The translations under genes and the position numbers were made by a program. The notes beneath the pieces were generated by a model that was given only the letters and a program-made list of their open reading frames with translations, had not been told where the DNA came from and made no database searches. From JBARCX01 sp049794535 (GTDB lineage: Bacteria > Pseudomonadota > Gammaproteobacteria > Xanthomonadales > Rhodanobacteraceae), in the NCBI GenBank assembly GCA_049794535.1, contig JBARCX010000030.1:1-5155 (forward strand): a stretch of 5,155 nt of DNA. The letters are read 5' to 3'. Numbering within the stretch: position 1 is the stretch's first letter; each line of letters opens with the position of its first letter. This document shows positions 1 through 5,079 of this stretch, in pieces.

Positions 1-64
1 AGATCGTGTTATGCATGCGATAGGCACTATGCCTCTACGTTCATGACGCTCATCAAAGAAAGCA

Positions 65-1147
65 TCAAGCCAGTGCGAGGATATCGCCAAGCAAGGCCTG
101 TGCAGTCACCTCCGGTCCTGCACCCGGCCCCTGAATGACTAGCGGCTGCGTGTGATAACGCGTGGTGGTGAGGGCGAACTGGTTGTCGGTGCCATACAGG
201 CGCGCGGCGGGATGCGTGAGTGGCACCTCCACTAACCCAACGCGTGCGCGACCACGTTGATTGAGTCGTGCGAGATAGCGCAACACATTGCCTCGCGCAC
301 TGGCTTCCGTGTGGCGTGCAGCTAGCGGCGCGTCGAGCTCTTCCAGGCGTGACAGAAATGCTTCCGTATCGATAGACCGTAGTGCTTCAGGCACCAAGCT
401 TTCGACTTCAACCTCATCACTGCCGAGTGCAAAGCCGGCATTGCGAGCTAGGATCAACAGCTTGCGCGCTACGTCTTCGCCGGAGAGATCAGAACGCGGA
501 TCGGGCTCCGTGTAGCCCAACTGACGGGCATCGGCTAGCAAAGCCGAAAACGGGCGACTGCCGTCGTACTGGTTGAATAGATAAGACAGGGAACCCGAAA
601 ACACACCTTCCAACGTGAGCAAGCTATCGCCACAACCACGTAGGCGACGCAGCGTGGATAACACCGGCAAACCAGCGCCTACGGTAGCCGCATCGCCATA
701 ACAACTGCCATTTGCGATGGCCGCCTGCAATGCTCGCCAACCTGGCAACTCACCACCGGCCAGCGACTTGTTCGCAGTGACCACGTGATAACCGCGTGCC
801 AACCATTCGGCGTGATGTGCAGCGAGCTGGCTGCTAGCAGTGGCATCGACAATGGCTTTTACAGGCGTATCGCTGGCATCGAGTGCTGCAAGAAGAGCCG
901 TATCGTCACGCACACTGCCATGCGATGTCAGCTGTTCACGCAAGCCGCGATGAGCCAGCTGGAGTGGATCCGTCTGCTGTCGGCGCGAATTGGCTGCACC
1001 CACCAATCGCAATCCAGCCGCGGCTGGCGTGTTCAACAGCTTCAGCAATGCACCACCGACCACACCGGTACCCAGTAGCACGATGGCTATAGATGATGAT
1101 GCACTCGCACGCGACGCAACACGATGCTCGACCAGTACGGCACTCAT
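65..1147 (-). CDS. hom: Homoserine dehydrogenase (monofunctional, no ACT domain)
   Basis: Reduces L-aspartate 4-semialdehyde to L-homoserine with NAD(P)H in the cytoplasm, feeding methionine and threonine synthesis. The 360-aa product has an N-terminal Rossmann segment with GTGVVGG (residues 26-32), a TANK motif (124-127), the substrate-site stretch GVFSGSLSYLFN (181-192) and the family signature GYTEPDPRSDLSGEDVARK (211-229). D225 and K229 fit the catalytic Asp/Lys pair known from yeast Hom6. A glycine-rich QGPGAG follows at 339-344. It resembles the C-terminal half of E. coli ThrA/MetL but lacks the aspartokinase half, and its length (about that of yeast Hom6) leaves no room for a C-terminal ACT regulatory domain. 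The ATG overlaps the metB stop as ATGA, and GGGTGA lies just upstream, so translational coupling is likely. It is the last gene of the operon. Seen: motifs and overlap. Inferred: dedication to methionine supply under SAM control rather than allosteric threonine control. Confidence 0.97.
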   Translation of the reverse strand: MSAVLVEHRVASRASASSSIAIVLLGTGVVGGALLKLLNTPAAAGLRLVGAANSRRQQTDPLQLAHRGLREQLTSHGSVRDDTALLAALDASDTPVKAIVDATASSQLAAHHAEWLARGYHVVTANKSLAGGELPGWRALQAAIANGSCYGDAATVGAGLPVLSTLRRLRGCGDSLLTLEGVFSGSLSYLFNQYDGSRPFSALLADARQLGYTEPDPRSDLSGEDVARKLLILARNAGFALGSDEVEVESLVPEALRSIDTEAFLSRLEELDAPLAARHTEASARGNVLRYLARLNQRGRARVGLVEVPLTHPAARLYGTDNQFALTTTRYHTQPLVIQGPGAGPEVTAQALLGDILALA

Positions 1148-2346
1148 GCGCTCACCCAGCGTTTGGATTTACCCGTCGCCTCGGCGCGCACCAGTGCGGC
1201 GTCGAGATCGCGCAGCAGATCGTCGCCGTCCTCAATGCCGATCGACAGACGTAATAGCGTGTCGGCAATGCCGGCAGAACGACGTGCTTCAGGTGCCATC
1301 GCGGCGTGGGTCATGGTAGCCGGATGCGCGATAAGGCTTTCTACACCGCCCAGCGATTCGGCCAATGAGAAGTACTGCAAGCCGTCGACAAAAGCCTCGA
1401 TCTGCGGCACATCACCCTCCAGCTCGAAGCTGAGCATGGCGCCAAAACCTTGTTGTTGGCGTGCAGCCAGTGCATGCCCAACGTGTGTCGACAACCCCGG
1501 GTAATACACCTTGCGCACAGCCGCATGATTATCGAGACGCACAGCTATGCGCTCAGCATTCTCCTGATGCTGGCGAAGCCGCACACCTAATGTCCGCAGA
1601 CCGCGCAGGGTGAGAAAGCTGTCGAACGGTGCACCCGTGAGGCCATTGCAGTTGCCCCACCACTTGAGCTGATCGGCGATTGCCGCATCACGTGCCACCA
1701 CGGCTCCGCCGACCACATCGCTGTGGCCATTGATGTACTTGGTGGTGGAGTGCACGACGACATCGGCACCTAACGCGAGTGGCTGCTGCAGCGCCGGTGA
1801 CAGGAAGGTGTTATCCACGACAACGAGTGCACCGACTGCGTGTGCAGCCTGTGCCACGTGACGGATGTCGGTAATACGCAATAACGGATTGGACGGCGTT
1901 TCAACCCATACCAATGCAGGCTTGTCAGCGAGGCCCGCCGCAAGCGAGGCACTATCGGTGAGGTCTGCGAATTTCACGGCGAAGCGGCCCTTCTTCGCCC
2001 ATGCATCGAGCAAGCGCCACGTGCCACCGTAGCAATCATGTGCCGCCAGTACCGTTGCCCCCGCCGGCACCAGTTCCAGTGCCAAGGCGACGGCGGCCAT
2101 GCCGCTGGCAGTGATCACCGCCCCTACACCTTGCTCAAGCTCCGCCAGTGCATTGCCGAGCAAATCACGTGTCGGGTTTCCGCTGCGACTGTAATCGTAG
2201 GCGCGCTTGCGGCCAAAGCCCTCAAAGCTGTAGTTGGTGGATAGGTGCAGCGGTGGCACGACCGCACCGTGCTGGGTATCGGTTTCGATACCGGCGCGCA
2301 CAGCGCGAGTGATGGGAGCGGTTTCATTCACGATATCAGCGCACAT
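1144..2346 (-). CDS. metB: Cystathionine gamma-synthase
   Basis: PLP enzyme of the Cys/Met metabolism family. It condenses O-succinylhomoserine with cysteine to cystathionine plus succinate. The 400-aa protein aligns by eye with E. coli MetB along nearly its whole length: VVPPLHLSTNY (29-39), DYSRSGNPTRD (51-61), TASGMAA (79-85, PLP phosphate), HDCYGG (103-108), VETPSNPLLR (148-157), VVVDNTFLSPALQ (175-187, D178 to the pyridine nitrogen), HSTTKYINGHSD (199-210, Schiff-base K203), RQQQGFGAMLSFEL (296-309), SLGGVESL (331-338) and TMTHAAMAPEARR (344-356). These points favour MetB over O-succinylhomoserine sulfhydrylase (MetZ), although side reactions are common in the family. The ATG lies 3 nt after the metX TGA, and a GGAG inside the metX end sits 8 nt upstream of it, so translation is probably coupled. 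It needs cysteine, which fits the divergent cysteine synthase-like gene. The next step, MetC or an equivalent, is not in the window. Confidence 0.97.
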   Translation of the reverse strand: MCADIVNETAPITRAVRAGIETDTQHGAVVPPLHLSTNYSFEGFGRKRAYDYSRSGNPTRDLLGNALAELEQGVGAVITASGMAAVALALELVPAGATVLAAHDCYGGTWRLLDAWAKKGRFAVKFADLTDSASLAAGLADKPALVWVETPSNPLLRITDIRHVAQAAHAVGALVVVDNTFLSPALQQPLALGADVVVHSTTKYINGHSDVVGGAVVARDAAIADQLKWWGNCNGLTGAPFDSFLTLRGLRTLGVRLRQHQENAERIAVRLDNHAAVRKVYYPGLSTHVGHALAARQQQGFGAMLSFELEGDVPQIEAFVDGLQYFSLAESLGGVESLIAHPATMTHAAMAPEARRSAGIADTLLRLSIGIEDGDDLLRDLDAALVRAEATGKSKRWVSA

Positions 2347-2349
2347 GGC

Positions 2350-3393
2350 TCAAGCTCCACAACAACAGTTCAGGGCCTGGCGCAGCAGTGGCGCCAGTTT
2401 GCCGGTTTCTTTCAGGAAGGCGTCATGGCCGTAGGGTGAATCCACCACTTCCAGCGTGGCAGGCCCGCGTAGGCGACGCTGCAACTCGCATAGATCGGCT
2501 AGCGGCACCAATCGATCAGATGGGAAGCCGATCAGTGTCGCGGGCGCATGTACGGCGCTCGGCTCGATGTCATGTAAGTCGATCGATTCGGACAAGGCCA
2601 GGAAACGCTGCACATCGAAGCGCTCTACAAAGCGGCGACCGGCATTTTCCAGATAATCCTCGACGGGAAAACGGAAGCGACCATCGCGGAACTCGGGCTC
2701 GCCCGTGAAACGCTTTGCAAATTCTTCGCTACCGCGATAGGTAGTCATCGCGAGTTGACGTGCCAGCGCGAGTGCGGTGTCCGCCTGGCCAGAAGCCAAG
2801 CCCAGCCGAACGATCTGGCGCTGAATTGAGCGCTGCGCGGTTGCAATGGGATGTGCACGATGCGCACCGGCCAGAAGCACGAGCCGATCCAGCTTATGCG
2901 GATGACGTGCAGCGAAGGCCAGCGCAGTCATCGCGCCGTAAGACGAACCGATGAAAGCGGCGACACGGCCAATACCGAGTGCATCTACCAGCCCAGCCAA
3001 TGCATCGGCTTGATCTTCACTTGAGATGGAGCTGACGTCATCACCGAGGTCACTCGGTGTGAGCCAGTCGATGCTCAGTACGCGGCAAGCGTTCAGATCA
3101 ATCGCGCGGCCTTTACCTACGAGTTCCGACCACCAGCCCGATTGTCCAAGTTCGTCAGAAAGCACATCACGACCGGCTGAAATGCCACCTTGCACGATCA
3201 CCGTGGGAGCATCCGGCACACCACTCCACACATAACGTACTGCCACGTCACGCTGTCCGCTGCCGTACTTCGGGCTAAGCGAGATCTGCCGACTACTGCG
3301 CTGATCGGTGAGCACCGCAGCGCGCAAAGGCATGGCTACGACCACGGAAGCGGGTCGATCGTCAGAGGATGTATTGGCGAGTGGTGCGGGCAT
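2350..3393 (-). CDS. metX: Homoserine O-acyltransferase of the MetX alpha/beta-hydrolase family (probably O-succinyltransferase)
   Basis: Activates homoserine with an acyl-CoA, the committed step of methionine synthesis. From the chosen start it is 347 aa with an alpha/beta-hydrolase layout: oxyanion-side segment VIVQGGISAGRD (66-76), nucleophile elbow GSSYGAM (149-155, Ser151), acid loop GFPSDRLVP (289-297, Asp293) and C-terminal YGHDAFL (321-327, His323). The elbow differs from GGSMGGMQ of classical acetyl-CoA MetX enzymes. That, together with the adjacent MetB, which prefers O-succinylhomoserine, suggests the succinyl-CoA-using branch described in Xanthomonadaceae (MetXS); acyl specificity cannot be proved by eye. 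The ATG at 3393 is chosen because AAGGAG stands 8 nt upstream. An in-frame ATG at 3483 directly abuts the riboswitch P1 helix, has no ribosome site and would add 30 residues encoded by the regulatory leader. The protein ends in NCCCGA, three Cys codons that touch the metB ribosome site. First gene of metX-metB-hom. Confidence 0.94.
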   Translation of the reverse strand: MPAPLANTSSDDRPASVVVAMPLRAAVLTDQRSSRQISLSPKYGSGQRDVAVRYVWSGVPDAPTVIVQGGISAGRDVLSDELGQSGWWSELVGKGRAIDLNACRVLSIDWLTPSDLGDDVSSISSEDQADALAGLVDALGIGRVAAFIGSSYGAMTALAFAARHPHKLDRLVLLAGAHRAHPIATAQRSIQRQIVRLGLASGQADTALALARQLAMTTYRGSEEFAKRFTGEPEFRDGRFRFPVEDYLENAGRRFVERFDVQRFLALSESIDLHDIEPSAVHAPATLIGFPSDRLVPLADLCELQRRLRGPATLEVVDSPYGHDAFLKETGKLAPLLRQALNCCCGA

Positions 3394-3397
3394 CGGT

Positions 3398-3430
3398 AGT
3401 TCTCCTTTGGCATCGCCCCTACGGAGAACC
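3398..3430 (-). promoter_or_regulatory. metX ribosome binding site inside a sequestering hairpin (riboswitch expression platform)
   Basis: The metX Shine-Dalgarno AAGGAG (3407 to 3402, minus strand) is 8 nt from the ATG. The RNA segment GGUUCUCC (3430 to 3423) is complementary over 8 bp, with one terminal G-U, to GGAGAACU (3405 to 3398), with a 17-nt loop between. Pairing would bury the Shine-Dalgarno sequence. No U-tract follows any stem between the aptamer and the start codon, so control is most simply read as translational. The complementarity is seen directly; its use as the SAM-induced OFF state is inferred. Confidence 0.75.
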
Positions 3431-3483
3431 TGCAATGAGTTGCCGTCGGAGAAAGGCGGCACAAGGCCACGCCATGACGACAT

Positions 3484-3593
3484 CCCATCTACCGGTTGAC
3501 GCCGAAGCGCCCCGCAGGAGTTGGCACCGTTGCAGAATCATCTGCAGGTTGCCCCGGCTTCAAAGGGCCTTTCCCTCAGCCGGTCTTGATGAG
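3484..3593 (-). ncRNA. SAM-I (S-box) riboswitch aptamer
   Basis: A cis-acting RNA that binds S-adenosylmethionine, located in the metX leader. On the minus strand it matches the SAM-I core: AUCAAGA, then GAGGG-AAAGG-CCC, UUUGAAGCC, GGCAACC, GGUGCCAACUCCUGC and a closing GAUGGG. P1 pairs CUCAUC (3593-3588) with GAUGGG (3489-3484). P2 pairs CCGGCU (3583-3578) with AGCCGG (3559-3554). It contains a textbook kink-turn: tandem G-A pairs (3577-3576 with 3561-3560), a UUU bulge and a GGG/CCC upper stem. P3 is extended by UGCAGA/UCUGCA (3546-3541 with 3536-3531) with a UGAU loop. P4 is GGCGC/GCGUC capped by a UUCG tetraloop (3511-3498). The P2 loop reads AAAGG where many members have ACUGG, so the pseudoknot with CCAA may be only two G-C pairs. 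From memory, the related Xanthomonas campestris met riboswitch has been reported to act on translation and to sense uncharged initiator tRNA as well; whether that holds here is unknown. Confidence 0.97.
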
Positions 3594-3600
3594 TTTGGTG

Positions 3601-3630
3601 ACTTTACCCATCCGAATACATCTATGTCAA
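3601..3630 (-). promoter_or_regulatory. Predicted sigma-70 promoter of the metX-metB-hom operon
   Basis: On the minus strand a perfect -35 hexamer TTGACA (3630 to 3625) is followed after 18 nt by TAAAGT (3606 to 3601), which matches TATAAT at four of six positions. Transcription would begin near 3594-3596, immediately before the first P1 base of the riboswitch at 3593, as expected for a leader that starts with the aptamer. The -10 is only moderate and no transcript data are available here. Confidence 0.65.
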
Positions 3631-3649
3631 TGGACGTTTAGACGTCCAT
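3630..3649 (-). promoter_or_regulatory. 20-bp palindromic operator-like element abutting the metX -35
   Basis: Perfect 8-bp inverted repeat ATGGACGT / ACGTCCAT with a 4-bp spacer. Its promoter-proximal end shares one base with the -35 hexamer TTGACA, putting its centre about 44-45 bp upstream of the predicted transcription start. Read towards metX, it contains GGACGTCT followed directly by AAACGTCC, which match the enterobacterial MetJ box AGACGTCT at 7 and 6 of 8 positions. A second copy in the opposite orientation lies at 3709-3728. The symmetry is seen; the binding protein is unknown, and either activation or repression is compatible with the position. Confidence 0.6.
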
Positions 3650-3708
3650 ATGAAGGAAAAACCATCTTAGAACACTAAATACGCCACTTATGGGAATTGG
3701 CCATATGC

Positions 3709-3728
3709 ATGGACGTCTATCCATCCAT
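3709..3728 (+). promoter_or_regulatory. Second copy of the 20-bp operator-like element, facing the cysteine synthase-like gene
   Basis: Read on the plus strand this element matches the 3630-3649 element (read on the minus strand) at 17 of 20 positions, including an identical first 11 bases ATGGACGTCTA and identical last five TCCAT. Its own dyad is imperfect (ATGGACGT against CCATCCAT). The two copies are inverted, 79 bp apart centre to centre, each pointing at its own gene, which suggests one regulator acting on both divergent units. I could not place a convincing -35/-10 pair beside this copy. Confidence 0.5.
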
Positions 3729-3800
3729 GACTAATGGCAGGCTACTCATCCAACCTCACGCGGCTTGCGCGGTGGCATTTTCCGTCTCAACATCACACCA

Positions 3801-4817
3801 ATGACTATCCAGCCTGATCTATCCGCTACCGTCGGCAACACCCCGCTATTGCGCCTGCGCTCTGCTTCTGCGCTCACGGGGTGCGAGATCCTGGCGAAAG
3901 CTGAATTCCTGAATCCGGGTGGATCGATCAAGGACCGCACTGCGCTTGGCCTGTTGCTCGATGCCGAGCGACGTGGCCTGCTGCGCCCTGGCGGGACCAT
4001 CGTCGAGGGTACGGCAGGTAACACAGGCATAGGCCTAGGCCTATTGGGTGCAAGCCGCGGCTATCGCACTGTCATCTTCATGCCAGATACCCAGAGTCGC
4101 GAGAAAATCGACGCTTTGCGCGTCACGGGTGCCGACGTTCGCTTGGTGCCGGCTGCGCCATTCAAGGACCCAAGGCATTACGTACATATCGCACGTGCCT
4201 ATAGCGACAGCCTCAATGAGGATGATTCCGGCAGCGCATGGTTCGGTAACCAGTTCGATAACACTGCCAATCGCGACTGGCACGAGGCCACCACCGGCCC
4301 GGAAATCTGGGAAGACACAGCTGGCCGCATTGATGGCTTCGTTTGTGCCGCCGGCACTGGCGGTACGCTGGCTGGCGTAGGCCGTGCGCTTAAGCAACGA
4401 AAACCCGGCGTTAGAATCGCATTGGCCGACCCCTCCGGCTCTGCATTAGCAAGCTACATCAATACCGGTGAGCTGTTGGCAGACGGCAATTCGATCAGCG
4501 AAGGCATTGGTTCGAGTCGTGTCACGGCTAACTTCGAAGGCGCACCGATCGATTTAGCCTGGTCGATCCCTGACAGCGAATCCGTGCCGTTGCTTCACCA
4601 GCTACTGCATGAGGAAGGCTGGTGCGTGGGCGGTTCTAGCGGCGTGAATCTTGCTGGCGCGATCCGCCTAGCCCGTGAGCTTGGACCAGGTCACACCATC
4701 GTGACTGTACTCGCTGATGCCGGAACACGTTACCAAGCCAAGCTGTTCAATCCGCCTTTTCTGCGTGAAAAAGGTATCCCAGTACCCAGCTGGCTGGATC
4801 GCGCTTTTCCCGGTTAA
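3801..4817 (+). CDS. PLP-dependent cysteine synthase-like protein (fold type II, CysK/CysM family)
   Basis: Likely O-acetylserine sulfhydrylase making cysteine from O-acetylserine and sulfide. The 338-aa protein has VGNTPLLRL (11-19), FLNPGGSIKDR (36-46, PLP lysine K44), the substrate-binding loop EGTAGNTG (69-76), GTGGTLAG (185-192, PLP phosphate), SEGIGSS (233-239), GGSSGVN (277-283) and LADAGTRY (304-311). The loop reads EGTAGNTG rather than EPTSGNTG of classical CysK, CysM and cystathionine beta-synthase. That places it in a side group of fungal Mcy1-like and pseudomonad homologues whose exact substrates are less certain, so beta-replacement on another donor or thiol is possible. The ATG at 3801 is chosen because it puts the N-terminus just before VGNTPL; a TTG at 3765 is an alternative adding 12 residues. 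Neither has a recognisable Shine-Dalgarno sequence. It is divergent from metX, shares the 20-bp element, and could supply the cysteine used by MetB. Confidence 0.9.
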   Translation: MTIQPDLSATVGNTPLLRLRSASALTGCEILAKAEFLNPGGSIKDRTALGLLLDAERRGLLRPGGTIVEGTAGNTGIGLGLLGASRGYRTVIFMPDTQSREKIDALRVTGADVRLVPAAPFKDPRHYVHIARAYSDSLNEDDSGSAWFGNQFDNTANRDWHEATTGPEIWEDTAGRIDGFVCAAGTGGTLAGVGRALKQRKPGVRIALADPSGSALASYINTGELLADGNSISEGIGSSRVTANFEGAPIDLAWSIPDSESVPLLHQLLHEEGWCVGGSSGVNLAGAIRLARELGPGHTIVTVLADAGTRYQAKLFNPPFLREKGIPVPSWLDRAFPG

Positions 4818-4885
4818 TCGTGCTTTATGGCAAGCGGCTGTGCAGGTCCATATATCAATCAGCGCGCGATTGCCGGAAGCACTTC

Positions 4886-4901
4886 GAGGCATACATGCCT
4901 C
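4886..4901. repeat. Short perfect inverted repeat downstream of the cysteine synthase-like gene
   Basis: GAGGCAT and ATGCCTC form a 7-bp stem with a 2-bp centre, about 70 bp after the stop codon. There is no T-run on either strand, so it is not a standard intrinsic terminator, although it could cap a 3' end. A related AGGCA/TGCCT stem (22-34) follows hom at the other side of the window. Confidence 0.4.
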
Positions 4902-4936
4902 CATTGCTGGATATCGCAAAGAGCCATAGAGGAGCT

Positions 4937-4954
4937 GCTAGCAACACTGCTAGC
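4937..4954. repeat. GCTAGCA/TGCTAGC hairpin in the intergenic region
   Basis: A perfect 7-bp stem around an ACAC loop, in a stretch rich in GCTAGC (another GGCTAGCC lies at 4973-4980). An alternative CTGCT/AGCAG stem overlaps it. No T-tract follows on the plus strand. It may be a weak 3'-end structure of the cysteine synthase-like transcript or chance; no gene is supported between 4818 and 5030. Confidence 0.35.
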
Positions 4955-5030
4955 TGGAGCAGTTGTCATATCGGCTAGCCAGTAAATGGCGATGAACAAA
5001 TTGGCCTAGCAATCGCCTCAAATATCGCAC

Positions 5031-5069
5031 AAAAGAAAACCCCCTCGACCGCAAGCGGTGAGGGGGTTT
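5031..5069 (-). terminator. Intrinsic terminator of the rRNA operon
   Basis: On the minus strand AAACCCCCTC (5069 to 5060) pairs perfectly over 10 bp with GAGGGGGTTT (5046 to 5037). An inner A-T pair, a one-base bulge and CCG/CGG around a CTTG loop lie between, and the stem is followed by TCTTTT (5036 to 5031). This is a strong rho-independent terminator about 10 nt after the 5S rRNA 3' end. On the plus strand the stem is followed only by TTTGGT, so it would be a poor terminator for the convergent gene. Confidence 0.95.
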
Positions 5070-5079
5070 GGTAAAAGGT

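Noticed and set aside
1124..1504. Plus-strand frame of 126 codons across the hom/metB junction
   Set aside because: Low-complexity Ser/Arg/Ala-rich translation antisense to two clearly conserved genes.
1144..2346. O-succinylhomoserine sulfhydrylase (MetZ) instead of cystathionine gamma-synthase
   Set aside because: Near end-to-end agreement with E. coli MetB motifs such as HDCYGG, KYINGHSD and THAAMAPEAR favours MetB, though activity cannot be proven from sequence alone.
3394..3483. A 30-residue N-terminal extension of MetX starting at the ATG at 3483
   Set aside because: This stretch is the riboswitch expression platform; the upstream ATG directly abuts P1 and lacks a ribosome site, while AAGGAG stands 8 nt before the ATG at 3393.
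3630..3649. MetR (LysR-type) binding site
   Set aside because: The known MetR consensus TGAA-N5-TTCA is not present; the dyad is ATGGACGT/ACGTCCAT.
4041..4397. Long minus-strand reading frame opposite the cysteine synthase-like gene
   Set aside because: It is antisense to a well-conserved coding sequence and its translation shows no family motifs; a shadow frame.
4827..4985. A 52-codon plus-strand reading frame with a hydrophobic C-terminal end
   Set aside because: No ribosome site, starts 10 nt after the preceding stop without a motif, contains the inverted repeats and shows no recognisable family; chance is more likely.
5031..5069. Terminator assigned to the cysteine synthase-like gene
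   Set aside because: The U-tract follows the stem only on the minus strand, and the 5S rRNA 3' end lies directly upstream in that direction; at best weakly bidirectional.
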